Assembly (NCBI GenBank): GCA_021648125.1
Contig: JAKITK010000018.1
Location: forward strand, 1-51,892
DNA from: Lysobacterales bacterium
Lineage (GTDB): Bacteria; Pseudomonadota; Gammaproteobacteria; Xanthomonadales; SZUA-36
Length of the DNA: 51,892 bases
Direction of reading: 5' to 3'
The notes under the pieces are model-generated. The model made no database searches, was not told where the DNA came from, and saw only the letters and a program-made list of their open reading frames with translations. Of the stretch, positions 29,889 to 38,718 are shown piece by piece (the stretch's first letter is position 1; each line of letters opens with the position of its first letter). A program made the translations under genes and the position numbers.

Positions 29889-30815
29889 ATGCATATACAG
29901 TGGTACCCTGGGCACATGTACAAGGCTGGCAAACAAATTCGGGAGTTGCTGCCAAAAGTGCATATGGTTATCGAATTACTCGATGCCCGTATTCCCTATA
30001 GCTCTGAAAATCCCTTTCTGGCCGAATTGCGCGGCGATAAGCCGACCATCAAAGTTTTTAATAAGAGCGACCTTGCCGACCCACGAATTATCGACCTGTG
30101 GCAGTCGCACTATGAAAAAGAGCGTAATGTTACCACCTTGGCACTGACCCAAAAGCAGCCCGCAGAAGTGCGCAAAATAAACGATCTGTGCCAGCAGATG
30201 TTCCCCCACCGGGTTGCCAAAAAACAAGAAGTGCGGGCCTTGATTATGGGAATCCCCAATGTCGGCAAATCCACTCTGATTAATACTCTGGCAGGTAGGC
30301 CTATTGCTAAAACCGGGAATGAACCTGCAGTCACCAAATCCCAACAACGCATTGCGCTGGACAGCGGTGTGGTGCTTTTTGATACACCGGGAATGCTGTG
30401 GCCCAATATTGAAAACCCCAACAGCGGGTATCGGCTAGCAGTTACCGGAAACATCCGTGATACCGCCATTGAGCACGCTGATGTGGCGATGTATGCGCTT
30501 AAGTATTTCCAACATGCCTATCCCGAACGCCTCTGCGATCGCTACCGCTTAGATGCCGAACAGTTACCCGAGTTAGATGAGTTACAAATTCTGGATGCCA
30601 TCGGCCTATTTCGTGGCAGTCTTAAAAGCAAGGGCCTGGTAGATTATGACAAAGCCGGGAAAATTGTACTCACCGATCTACGCAATGGTGCGCTCGGTAG
30701 GTTCAGCCTGGAAACCCCACAAATGATGGCTGTAGAATTAATCGAAGTGGCGCGGATCCGTGAACAAAAACTGGCTAAAAAAGAAGCGCGGAAAAATCGT
30801 TTTAAAAAGAAGTGA
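29889..30815 (+). CDS. YlqF/RbgA-type ribosome assembly GTPase
   Basis: 308 residues. The G motifs come in circularly permuted order: NKSD (58-61, G4) precedes GIPNVGKS (121-128, G1) and DTPG (165-168, G3). The opening MHIQWYPGHMYKAGK is diagnostic of the YlqF/YawG group, which assists maturation of the large ribosomal subunit. The C-terminus is very basic (KKEARKNRFKKK), suited to rRNA binding. It is a single gene with a terminator-like hairpin upstream and a convergent vapC downstream. Confidence 0.92.
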   Translation: MHIQWYPGHMYKAGKQIRELLPKVHMVIELLDARIPYSSENPFLAELRGDKPTIKVFNKSDLADPRIIDLWQSHYEKERNVTTLALTQKQPAEVRKINDLCQQMFPHRVAKKQEVRALIMGIPNVGKSTLINTLAGRPIAKTGNEPAVTKSQQRIALDSGVVLFDTPGMLWPNIENPNSGYRLAVTGNIRDTAIEHADVAMYALKYFQHAYPERLCDRYRLDAEQLPELDELQILDAIGLFRGSLKSKGLVDYDKAGKIVLTDLRNGALGRFSLETPQMMAVELIEVARIREQKLAKKEARKNRFKKK

Positions 30816-30829
30816 ATTCTCTTATCTAA

Positions 30830-31237
30830 CTACGGGGACAGAACTTCAAGCCCCGGTATTTTTTTAAAGTCGGACACATTACTGGTCAACACCGGATAAC
30901 CATAAGCAAGGGCCGTTGCGGCTATTTGCAGGTCGTGGACATTACTGCCCAGTTTGCTTCGGGGTTTTAGAAAAATTGAATAAATTCGCGAATATACCCT
31001 AGCAATATCTGCATTAAATGGTAACGAGGGCACACCACCGAGGATGCTTTCAACAAATGCCTCACGCCTAACGCGATTGACATCATTACTAGCCAGATGG
31101 ACACCAAGATATAATTCGGCACCTGTAATTGCAGCGATAAAGGTATCACCATAAGCCGAGAATCGGTTTAGTGCTTCCAGCTCAATACGACCATTCTCAA
31201 TGTTTATAAAAACATTAGTATCAACAACTAATCCCAT
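30830..31237 (-). CDS. vapC: VapC-family PIN-domain toxin
   Basis: 135 residues. The PIN nuclease acidic residues are visible: D6 in VVDTNVF, E41 in GAELYLGV, D102 in NVHDLQIAATAL and probably D123 in SNVSDF. VapC toxins cleave tRNA or rRNA. The start overlaps the end of the antitoxin gene by ten bases, as is normal for this module. All catalytic residues appear intact. Confidence 0.92.
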   Translation of the reverse strand: MGLVVDTNVFINIENGRIELEALNRFSAYGDTFIAAITGAELYLGVHLASNDVNRVRREAFVESILGGVPSLPFNADIARVYSRIYSIFLKPRSKLGSNVHDLQIAATALAYGYPVLTSNVSDFKKIPGLEVLSP

Positions 31238-31512
31238 GGGTTTTCCGGAAGTCTGGCGGATGACCGGATGACTTTAAGATCATTAGCAAGTTGTTGCGAG
31301 TCGGTGGGTGATAAACCCGGAGTCGATTTAAGCAAGCCGATTAACCCCTGCATTGACAAGCCGATTTTTGGCGGCGGTGCCAGCTGAGCAATGACTTTGC
31401 TACCTTTGGTAATTAGCACGGTTGTCCTGGACATACGCACGGCATCGATGGTTTGTGCCATATTCCTCGCCAGATCGGTTGCTGAAATACATTGTGTTTC
31501 TTCAATTCTCAT
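31228..31512 (-). CDS. vapB: VapB/Phd-type antitoxin
   Basis: 94 residues. The N-terminal half (ISATDLARNMAQTIDAVRMSRTTVLITKGSKVIAQLAP) is the Phd/YefM DNA-binding fold; the C-terminal part (TPGLSPTDSQQLANDLKVIRSSARLPENPWD) is the toxin-binding tail ending in a typical 'NPWD'. A perfect palindrome with 8-bp arms lies 27 bases upstream. The pair forms a two-gene operon next to msrBA. Confidence 0.88.
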   Translation of the reverse strand: MRIEETQCISATDLARNMAQTIDAVRMSRTTVLITKGSKVIAQLAPPPKIGLSMQGLIGLLKSTPGLSPTDSQQLANDLKVIRSSARLPENPWD

Positions 31513-31538
31513 ATTGACATTCTAGCATGAATTTTTCT

Positions 31539-31556
31539 ATATTATACTTATAATAT
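31539..31556. promoter_or_regulatory. palindromic operator of vapBC
   Basis: ATATTATA and TATAATAT are separated by two bases. The right arm also reads as a -10 box for the minus strand, so a protein bound here would block the promoter. It superficially resembles the AT-rich sulfur sites but is a true palindrome and belongs to vapBC. Confidence 0.6.
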
Positions 31557-31613
31557 GTATTTTATGTATTTGTGACATTACCAAAAAACAACTATTGCGT
31601 GTCAATAGGCTAC

Positions 31614-32588
31614 TCAACTACCTCTTTTCGCCAAATACTGCTGATGATAGTCCTCGGCATAATTGAAACAGGCAACCCTTATTATATCGGTGGTCATTGT
31701 GGCATCCCGTTGTTGTTGCTGAATAAGTAGCGAGTCTTTAGCCTGTTTTTCCTGTTCAACGGTCATTGCCATTATCATAGAACGATACTGCCTGCCAACA
31801 TCATAGCCCTGACGCATACCCTGGGTAGGGTCATGCCCCTGCCAGAACACTTCCAGTAATTGCGAATAGGTAATCACCGCAGGATCAAACACCACCAGCA
31901 CCACTTCAGCATACCCGGTGTCACTGTGGCAGACCTGATGATAGTCAGGATTAATCAGCTCACCACCGGCATAGCCCACTGCGGTGGAATATACACCCTC
32001 TAGTTGCCAGAATTTTTTCTCCGCACCCCAGAAGCAGCCGAGGGCAAATACTGCCGTTTCAAGATTTTCCGAAAAGGGTGGTAGTAATAGATTTCCGCTA
32101 ACAAAGTGCAGGCTATCATCAGCCAGAAACTGGTTGTTAAAAGCAAAGCTATCAGTGCCCTCTCCTTGTTTGGTTTTCTCAACCGGAAGAAAATTAAGTG
32201 ATGCTGAATTAACACAAAAACGCAAACCCGTGGGCTCTGGGCCATCGGGAAAAACATGGCCCAAATGAGCATCACAGTTGGCGCAAAGAACCTCTTCACG
32301 GCGCATCCCATGGCTTTCATCAAAGCGGCTTTTGATTTGATCACCTTTAAGTGCTGCGAAAAAACTCGGCCAGCCGGATCCGGAATCATACTTGCTGGAT
32401 GAATCAAACAGCTGGTTGCCACAGACGACGCAACTATAAATCCCTTTCTCATTGTGATTAACATAAGCGCCGCTAAATGGGGGTTCAGTTCCACACTGCT
32501 GGGTGACCCGGTATTGCTCGGCAGAAAGTTCTGAAGTATCCACAGGTTGTTGGCTGCTTGATGTACTACTGATAGTTTTTTTATTCAT
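31614..32588 (-). CDS. msrBA: fused methionine sulfoxide reductase MsrB-MsrA
   Basis: 324 residues, no signal peptide. The N-terminal MsrB domain has the zinc cysteines CVVC (53, 56) and CANC (102, 105), GSGWPSFF and the catalytic RFCVNSASL (C125). The C-terminal MsrA domain starts at about 177 with the catalytic GCFWGAE (C185), then YAGG and the C-terminal FNYAEDYHQQYL. It repairs both epimers of methionine sulfoxide in cytoplasmic proteins. The B-A domain order is less common than A-B. Confidence 0.93.
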   Translation of the reverse strand: MNKKTISSTSSSQQPVDTSELSAEQYRVTQQCGTEPPFSGAYVNHNEKGIYSCVVCGNQLFDSSSKYDSGSGWPSFFAALKGDQIKSRFDESHGMRREEVLCANCDAHLGHVFPDGPEPTGLRFCVNSASLNFLPVEKTKQGEGTDSFAFNNQFLADDSLHFVSGNLLLPPFSENLETAVFALGCFWGAEKKFWQLEGVYSTAVGYAGGELINPDYHQVCHSDTGYAEVVLVVFDPAVITYSQLLEVFWQGHDPTQGMRQGYDVGRQYRSMIMAMTVEQEKQAKDSLLIQQQQRDATMTTDIIRVACFNYAEDYHQQYLAKRGS

Positions 32589-32692
32589 ATACTCAAATTA
32601 GCATAATTATTCGTGCTTTTCATGGTGAATCACCAAAGCGATGAAATATCACATGTTATAGTTCACCGTACAACAACCGCCTCATTATATAA

Positions 32693-33202
32693 ATGCATAT
32701 ACAAACACAAACTTTTAAAAGCCGATTTGGCGAGTTTATTCTCGGCTCTTTTGGCGAACAATTGTGCCTGCTCGATTTCCGCTATAGAAAAATGCGCACT
32801 GCTATTGATAAACGCCTACAAGCAGGCCTGAAGGCTGAATATAGCGAGCAAGATAATGAAGTTTTAGCGGCTACTCGCAATCAACTGGAAGAGTATTTCA
32901 GCGGCGAGCGTAAAACTTTTACTATTCCACTGTTAACCATAGGCTCAGAGTTTCAAAAATCAGTCTGGCAAGCCCTACTGAAAATTCCTTTCGGGGAAAC
33001 CGCCAGCTATCTTGAACTGGCGGAATCCATAGACAAACCCAGCGCCGTTCGCGCCGTTGCTAGTGCCAATGGTGCCAACGCCATTAGCATTATGATTCCC
33101 TGCCATCGAATTATTGGCAGTAATGGTAAGTTGGTTGGCTACGCGGGTGGGCTGCCAACCAAAAGTAAATTATTGCGCTTGGAGCAACCCCGTTTAATTT
33201 AA
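32693..33202 (+). CDS. ogt: methylated-DNA--protein-cysteine methyltransferase
   Basis: 169 residues. FQKSVWQALLKIPFGETASY (88-106), the Arg-finger region SAVRAVASANGANAI and the active site IPCHRI (C137) define an O6-alkylguanine-DNA alkyltransferase; the length and absence of Ada's N-terminal domain point to the Ogt type. It repairs O6-methylguanine by accepting the methyl group on C137. It is divergent from msrBA and convergent with the DUF2207 gene, and probably has its own promoter in 32589-32692. Confidence 0.92.
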   Translation: MHIQTQTFKSRFGEFILGSFGEQLCLLDFRYRKMRTAIDKRLQAGLKAEYSEQDNEVLAATRNQLEEYFSGERKTFTIPLLTIGSEFQKSVWQALLKIPFGETASYLELAESIDKPSAVRAVASANGANAISIMIPCHRIIGSNGKLVGYAGGLPTKSKLLRLEQPRLI

Positions 33203-33244
33203 TCAAAAAAACCTCTGTGCAGAATTGCAGCTAAAATTTGATTA

Positions 33245-34981
33245 TTACCAACCACCGCCGCCTCCTCCGCCTCCGCCGCCGCCGGAAAAACCGCCACCAC
33301 CTGCCCCTGAACTGCTACCGGGCGGGCTTGAGGAGTGAGCGACTGCCGTTGACAGCTGGCTGCCAAGAGTGTCGCCCATATTAGCAAGAAACCCTAATTG
33401 ACCTAAGTTACTTACCTGATAACCGTTATACCAAGTCGGCTTATATATATTTGTCTGCCCGCTACTCTCAGTAAGTGCTTGTGCTAGTTTATTTTTAAAG
33501 TTATCACTCCAGTCATTGTGTACGCCCATGGCGAAAGCATACGGTAGGAAAGTTTCAAAAACTTCCGGGGTTAATTCAGGGGACTTCATGCGGTTGAGGC
33601 GCGCACTCTCCGCTGTCTTAAGATACATTTTCAAGCCCTCAATTTCATCCAACACTTTGCGTCCAGAATAAGTGGGCGCACAGAGCAAATAGGCGAATAA
33701 AATTATCGTCAAAAGACTGATTAATATAAAAGGAATCATCACCACGGCGGGCGGCGGGCCTAATACAACCATAGCGATTACCGTGAGTACCACGATGCCA
33801 ACACCGGGCAATAGATGCAAGCTATTGGTTTTAAATAGTTTGTTGTGATATTCCTGTTTCAGGGCGATAGCCAATGCATGCTTGGCTTGCCCGAGTACCT
33901 TATGTTGCTTTTGGTCCAGTTCTATTGAGCCGGCCCCATCTACAAACAGGGCATCCAGCAAGGCCTGCTCCCCCCGGCTTAAAGCGCGAAAACGCGCGCC
34001 GGCATCGCCTCTTTCGACCTTCTCCAGAGAGTATTCTTTTTTCTCAGGATTGTTAATCCGCACATGACCTTTAATTGCCAGGCTGATAATAGCAGCGCTC
34101 ATGGCTTTGTCATCAAAGCCCATATTCTGCACATAATGAACGGCCGCCGGTGACAAACCAGGAGGTGCTTTAAATCGTGGAATAATTGTCCCGGGGCGTG
34201 GGTCACGACCAACCTTATTCCATATCCATAAAAACCAGGCCAGCAATGATAACAAACCTAAAAACGCCGCTAATATTGCGGCATTATCCCGCAACATCCG
34301 TTGATATTTTTGTAGTTGTGTTGGCTCGGTAATAATACCTTTGGGGAAACTCATAACGATGGTAAAGCCGTTTTTTGGCGGCAGACCTTTACTGGTTTCA
34401 AACCAGGCGCCACCCCTCAAACTGCCGGATTTTGCCGCCTGCGCCTTAGCACCATAACTGCCGGTGTAGAATTCAGTTTTGATACTCTCAGCAGCGACTT
34501 GTTCCGGGAGTACAACCTTTACCTCTGCTCTGTCGATCGGAAACACCCAGTCCGGGCCGATGGCATTCCAATAGAGCTCATCATGTTCTGCAAAGAACCC
34601 CAACTGGTAGTTGGTGCGGTAACTTATCGTATAAATATGCCGGCCCGATGGCGCCAGTGTACTTTTGCTGCCAAGATACAGGCGTTTGTAATTTCGATTA
34701 TCACTTAGCCTATTAGCTACAGCAACACCATCCAGTTGCGTTGAGATGACTTCAAAATCAACCTTGTATTTAAATCCTTTTGAGTCTTTGTAGTGCACTG
34801 GGAAATCACGATAAATGCCGCGTTTGATATTCACGCCTTCAATATTTACATCGATGGTTTCAGTTACCAGCATGGAACCATCTTTCTGAATGGAAATATC
34901 AACCAGATACTCATGGATGCGCTCTTCGGCAGCAGCGGATGCTATAAAGAAAAAAGCTAGTAGTGCCAACCATAGTTTCAT
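33245..34981 (-). CDS. DUF2207 (YciQ-like) membrane protein
   Basis: 578 residues. A signal peptide (cut after AAA, about residue 18) is followed by an extracytoplasmic beta domain (about 20-215: EYLVDISIQKDGSMLVTE, IKRGIYRDFPVHY), a span at about 232-252, a cytoplasmic part, two spans near 395-440 and a cytoplasmic tail ending in an unbroken glycine stretch (GGGGFSGGGGGGG, final GGW). This is the standard DUF2207 layout. The function is unknown; the family is nearly always paired with LemA, as here with a four-base overlap. Confidence 0.88.
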   Translation of the reverse strand: MKLWLALLAFFFIASAAAEERIHEYLVDISIQKDGSMLVTETIDVNIEGVNIKRGIYRDFPVHYKDSKGFKYKVDFEVISTQLDGVAVANRLSDNRNYKRLYLGSKSTLAPSGRHIYTISYRTNYQLGFFAEHDELYWNAIGPDWVFPIDRAEVKVVLPEQVAAESIKTEFYTGSYGAKAQAAKSGSLRGGAWFETSKGLPPKNGFTIVMSFPKGIITEPTQLQKYQRMLRDNAAILAAFLGLLSLLAWFLWIWNKVGRDPRPGTIIPRFKAPPGLSPAAVHYVQNMGFDDKAMSAAIISLAIKGHVRINNPEKKEYSLEKVERGDAGARFRALSRGEQALLDALFVDGAGSIELDQKQHKVLGQAKHALAIALKQEYHNKLFKTNSLHLLPGVGIVVLTVIAMVVLGPPPAVVMIPFILISLLTIILFAYLLCAPTYSGRKVLDEIEGLKMYLKTAESARLNRMKSPELTPEVFETFLPYAFAMGVHNDWSDNFKNKLAQALTESSGQTNIYKPTWYNGYQVSNLGQLGFLANMGDTLGSQLSTAVAHSSSPPGSSSGAGGGGFSGGGGGGGGGGGW

Positions 34982-35517
34982 AGTGATACCTCCACAGCCT
35001 GCCGTTGGCTGGCCAGTTCAATTTCAAAGAAATCAGCAATTTTAAAGCCAAATGTTGTTGCCAGCAAATTACTAGGAAAGCTTTCAACTAGAATATTATT
35101 ATCCCGTACCGCACCATTGTAATAACGCCGTGCATATTGCAGGTGATCTTCAACTTCCACCAGTGCTTCATGTAACTGGCGGAAGTTTTTATCAGCTTTA
35201 AGATCCGGATAGGCTTCAGCAACGGCGATTAATTTTTTAATCTGCCCGCTGATTAAAGATTCATTGGCACCCCGTTGTTGAACCGGCGTATTAGTGTCGG
35301 CACGCAAACGGACGATTTCTTCCAATGTACCGGCTTCATATTCTTTATAGGCTTTCACCAACTCCACCAGATTGGGAATTAAGTCAAAACGCCGGGTTAG
35401 CTGAACATCAATTCCAGCCCAAGCCTCGGCTAGGATATTGCGTTGCCGTATTAATTTGTTGTAGATAACAATCGCGGCAAAAATAAGCGCGATAATAATA
35501 AGAATAATCCAGAACAT
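34978..35517 (-). CDS. LemA family protein
   Basis: 179 residues. One N-terminal membrane span (residues 2-21) is followed by the LemA helical domain: NKLIRQRNILAEAWAGIDVQLTRRFDLIPNLVELVKAY (about 20-57), then RRYYNGAVRDNNILVESFPSNLLA. It is anchored in the inner membrane with a helical bundle outside or inside; topology is not settled. It overlaps the DUF2207 gene by four bases and the pair forms one transcript. No enzymatic role is known. Confidence 0.92.
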   Translation of the reverse strand: MFWIILIIIALIFAAIVIYNKLIRQRNILAEAWAGIDVQLTRRFDLIPNLVELVKAYKEYEAGTLEEIVRLRADTNTPVQQRGANESLISGQIKKLIAVAEAYPDLKADKNFRQLHEALVEVEDHLQYARRYYNGAVRDNNILVESFPSNLLATTFGFKIADFFEIELASQRQAVEVSL

Positions 35518-35629
35518 GATTTCCCCTCAGTCTGATTTACAATAGGGATAATTTAACATGTTCCGTTTGTTTTTGAATGTGCCAGAAGTGTATTGACGCC
35601 CTAAACTACCGGTGTTTTAAGCTTGCGAA

Positions 35630-35680
35630 CCCACCGACGGGTGGGGTATCAGCTAAAAAGTCCCCGCAATGCGGGCTTTT
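35630..35680 (+). terminator. two hairpins, the second a terminator
   Basis: CCCACC/GGTGGG (35630-35645) is followed by AAAAGTCCCCGC-AAT-GCGGGCTTTT (35655-35680), which pairs along most of its length and ends in four T. No plus-strand gene precedes it nearer than 33202. It could mark the end of a lost gene. On the minus strand it lies upstream of lemA. Confidence 0.55.
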
Positions 35681-35715
35681 ATTGTGTCTGCACTCAAATT
35701 TCAGGTCATTAGTTA

Positions 35716-35727
35716 ATCAATTATAAA
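35716..35727. promoter_or_regulatory. weak candidate RhaR-type site
   Basis: ATCAATTATAAA differs by one base from the ATCAATCATAAA found between the divergent rha genes (44480-44491). It lies about 330 bases before the rhamnosidase gene, in front of the amidase remnant. A single 12-mer in AT-rich DNA is weak evidence alone. Confidence 0.35.
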
Positions 35728-35774
35728 TAGAAGTAGGGTAAGATTGAGTCATCAAATTTCAGGGCTTTTTGTGA

Positions 35775-36049
35775 ATGAAAAATATAACTTTCAAGCCAGC
35801 GAGAGAGCAAATAAAGGCAGCCCTTGATAGCGGCGCTAAAACCTCACCATTTCATCTGGTGTGGGCGGGAATGGCAACCTTGTGCGACCTGCCATGATTG
35901 TAGCACCTATAGGAAAAACGGCCGCTGGAATGCCTGTGGGTGTTCAGGTTATTGGTGATTTAGGCAGGGATCTGCTGACGATTGATTTTGCCCGCAAGCT
36001 AGCTGATATTGTGCCGGTCTTCCAAACGCCTGAAGCCTATACAGAGTAG
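35775..36049 (+). pseudogene. remnant of an amidase-signature enzyme, frameshifted
   Basis: A frame from ATG 35775 (MKNITFKPAREQIKAALDSG ... ATLCDLP) stops at 35892-35894. The family sequence continues in the next frame from there (AMIVAPIGKTAAGMPVGVQVIGD ... TEAY-like end, stop 36047). The joined text is the last 90 or so residues of an amidase (the conserved GMPVGVQVIG close to the C-terminus); the catalytic Lys-Ser-Ser part, several hundred residues, is absent. It is therefore both truncated and frameshifted. It ends eight bases before the rhamnosidase start. Confidence 0.75.
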
Positions 36050-36057
36050 GAACCATT

Positions 36058-38607
36058 ATGTTTAGAAAAGCCCGGTTTATATGGACACCTGAACAAGCTC
36101 CGGATACCAGTGTCGGTTTCAGGGAGCTATTGCGCGATGGTCCGCTACGCAGGGAAACCGGCCAGAATCGCTGGTTCCTGTTTCGGCGCAGTTTTGAGCT
36201 GAGTGTTTTACCCGAATTTGCTGAACTGGAGATCACCGCCGACAGCCGTTATCAGTTGTTTATAAACGATCAGTTTATTGGTCGGGGGCCTTGCCGGGCA
36301 AATCCTTATTATATTCGCGAAGATAAACACGAGGTCAGTAATTTCCTTCAAAATGGCAAAAATGTGGTGGCAGTATTGGTGCATGTATACGGTATTGATA
36401 CCGCCTGGTATGAAACCACGAAAAACTACTGGCAGCGTATTTTCGGTGATGGTGGACTGTATCTGAATTCAAATATAGAACTAGGTGCCCAACGCTTAAA
36501 AAGTGATGAAGAGTGGCGCTGTATTCAAGCAAACGCCTGGTCGGGTGAAACCCCTCGTGCTGGCTGGGGTCAGGCATTTATAGAAGACTTTGATGCCAAT
36601 AAAATTCCACCTAACTGGACCGGTATTGCTTTTGATGACAGCGATTGGCCGCTGGCTCAGGAAATGTACATCAAGGCAGGCCGTGATGACCTGGCCAAAG
36701 GCTGGGGTAATCTGATGCCGTTTCCGATGACTATGCCGCGTGGCATAGCCCAGCTGAAGGAAACTCCGCTTTATCCTGATAGAGTGGTCGCTGCTTTTGG
36801 ATTAATACCAGATCCGGAGATAGCCATTGACCGGCGGGTTTATGATGAAAAATCAATCGAAGTTGCAGATAGTTGTTTTCAAAATCTAGATGAGCTGATT
36901 GGCGGGCGTGATGGCAACACCGTGATAAAAACTGATGGTGATAACGATGTTGCTGTTGTGGTTCGCTTTGAAAAAAACCATTCTGGCCATCCCTTTATAG
37001 AACTGGAGTGCAAGGGTGGCGAAATCATTGAGCTGGTTGTCAGTGAAACCATTCCCGGGGAGTTTGATAAGGGCATGCCAAAAACGCCTCGACTGGGCCG
37101 GGAAACCTTTCTCGACTGCGCGCAGTTGTTTCGTTATACCGCCCGTCCCGGTCGCCAGCGTTTTGAAAAGTTTGAATGGACCGCTGTACGCTATGCACAA
37201 CTGGTTGTGCGGAATGCACCTGAAGGTATCAAAGTCATCAAAATAGGCTCCACATACACCCGCTATCCACTAAAGCGTGAAGGACATTTTGAATGTTCGG
37301 ATGAATTTTTAAACCGCCTTTGGGAAATGGGGGTGTATACCACCGAACAATGCACTCACGATGGCTGGGAAGATTGTCCCGGGCGCGAGAAACGCCAGTG
37401 GGTAGGTGACGGCCTGGTGCATTATCAGGTGGGTGCAGCTGTGTTTGGTAACAGCAGCCGTGAAGTTGACCGTTTGTTTCTATTGCAGGGACTGGAAAGT
37501 CAGCGTGAAGATGGCATGATCCAAATGTTTGCTCCCGGTGACCACAAGACCCATAGTATTACTATTCCGGATTTTGGCCTGCAATGGATTTTGGCGATCG
37601 GCCACTACTTGCAACATACCGGCGACCTTGATACTGTGCGCGAATTATTTCCCGGAGTTCAACGCTTGCTCAAATGGTTCGAGCGCAATATGGGTCCCAA
37701 TGACCTGCTAGTGGACCTGCCTTACTGGAATTTTATTGAATGGGCCAATGTTGACCGTTATCGTGAAGCTGCTATTGTTAATGCAATGTACGCCGGTGGC
37801 TTGAAAACTGCAGCAGCTATCGCCAACAGCCTCAGTTATCAGCCACTGGCTGCTGAATACCGGAGTTTGCTGGACAGGGTCGCCCATGGATTAAATGAAC
37901 GCCTCTGGAATACACATCGGAAAGCCTATATTGGCAGCACTGATCCTGAAACCGGCGAACAGTCTGAGCAGGTATCACAACATGCCAATGCACTGATGAT
38001 TCTATGGGATCTGGCTCCCGTTGAACGCTGGCCTGCGATGCTCGAGTTGATGATGGATGAATCAAAGTTAAAGCTCTCAGGCGTCCCCCCAATCATTCCC
38101 CAGGTTGGCAATATTGATCTTGGCTGTGATGTTATTTCAGCAAATACTTATTTTTCCCATTTTGTCTATAGTGCACTGGTAAAGGCGGGTCATCTCGGTT
38201 TTGTCCTGAAAACGATTCGTTCTAGCTATGGCCCAATGCTAGCAACAGGAACCACCACGCTGTGGGAGAGTTTTCACCCGGATGCATCATTGTGTCACGC
38301 ATTTTCTGCGACACCGGTATACCAACTTTCCAGCGGGTGCCTAGGAATAACACCTACGGCAACAGGTTTTACCCACTTTCGTTTTTGTCCGCAGTTTGCC
38401 GATCTGGAATATGCCAGGGGAGTGTACCCAACACCACATGGAGGCATCAGGGTTGACTGGTCATGCGAGGGTAATAAGGTGCTGTGTAAGCTGGAAGTGC
38501 CCACTGGCTGTGAGGGTGCCCTTGTAGCTCCGGAAGGTTATACAACCGATTTTTCGAAAAAGCTGGCGGGTGGTGGCATTTATGAGTTCACCCTAGAAGA
38601 AGTTTAA
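36058..38607 (+). CDS. alpha-L-rhamnosidase, GH78
   Basis: 849 residues with no signal peptide, so cytoplasmic. N-terminal beta-sandwich domains (ITADSRYQLFINDQFIGRGPCRANPYYI, about 62-85) precede the catalytic (alpha/alpha)6 barrel. The GH78 signature THDGWEDCPGREKRQWVGDG lies around residue 435-455, with the general acid acidic residues in it, and TTLWESFHPDASLCHAFSATPVY at about 735-760. It removes terminal L-rhamnose from glycosides or oligosaccharides. A GGA site precedes the ATG. The neighbouring TonB receptor and rhamnose pathway fit import of intact rhamnosides. Confidence 0.9.
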   Translation: MFRKARFIWTPEQAPDTSVGFRELLRDGPLRRETGQNRWFLFRRSFELSVLPEFAELEITADSRYQLFINDQFIGRGPCRANPYYIREDKHEVSNFLQNGKNVVAVLVHVYGIDTAWYETTKNYWQRIFGDGGLYLNSNIELGAQRLKSDEEWRCIQANAWSGETPRAGWGQAFIEDFDANKIPPNWTGIAFDDSDWPLAQEMYIKAGRDDLAKGWGNLMPFPMTMPRGIAQLKETPLYPDRVVAAFGLIPDPEIAIDRRVYDEKSIEVADSCFQNLDELIGGRDGNTVIKTDGDNDVAVVVRFEKNHSGHPFIELECKGGEIIELVVSETIPGEFDKGMPKTPRLGRETFLDCAQLFRYTARPGRQRFEKFEWTAVRYAQLVVRNAPEGIKVIKIGSTYTRYPLKREGHFECSDEFLNRLWEMGVYTTEQCTHDGWEDCPGREKRQWVGDGLVHYQVGAAVFGNSSREVDRLFLLQGLESQREDGMIQMFAPGDHKTHSITIPDFGLQWILAIGHYLQHTGDLDTVRELFPGVQRLLKWFERNMGPNDLLVDLPYWNFIEWANVDRYREAAIVNAMYAGGLKTAAAIANSLSYQPLAAEYRSLLDRVAHGLNERLWNTHRKAYIGSTDPETGEQSEQVSQHANALMILWDLAPVERWPAMLELMMDESKLKLSGVPPIIPQVGNIDLGCDVISANTYFSHFVYSALVKAGHLGFVLKTIRSSYGPMLATGTTTLWESFHPDASLCHAFSATPVYQLSSGCLGITPTATGFTHFRFCPQFADLEYARGVYPTPHGGIRVDWSCEGNKVLCKLEVPTGCEGALVAPEGYTTDFSKKLAGGGIYEFTLEEV

Positions 38608-38621
38608 ATCATCAGGTCATT

Positions 38622-38652
38622 CATAAAAAAAAGGGCCACATCCTGTGGCCCT
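38622..38652 (-). terminator. terminator after the TonB receptor gene
   Basis: AGGGCCACA (38632-38640) pairs exactly with TGTGGCCCT (38644-38652). On the minus strand the hairpin is followed by a run of eight T, ending the TonB receptor transcript; on the plus strand it may also help to end the rhamnosidase transcript. Confidence 0.85.
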
Positions 38653-38718
38653 GAATACGGAGATAAAGTGACCGGCGCCAAAGGGAAAAATAGCGCCGGT
38701 CAGTCAGAACAAGTGTTA

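Noticed and set aside
31539-31556. vapBC palindrome as a fourth persulfide-regulator site
   Set aside because: It is a true palindrome with a two-base centre, lacks the TTAT-type right half at the proper distance and is explained by antitoxin autoregulation.
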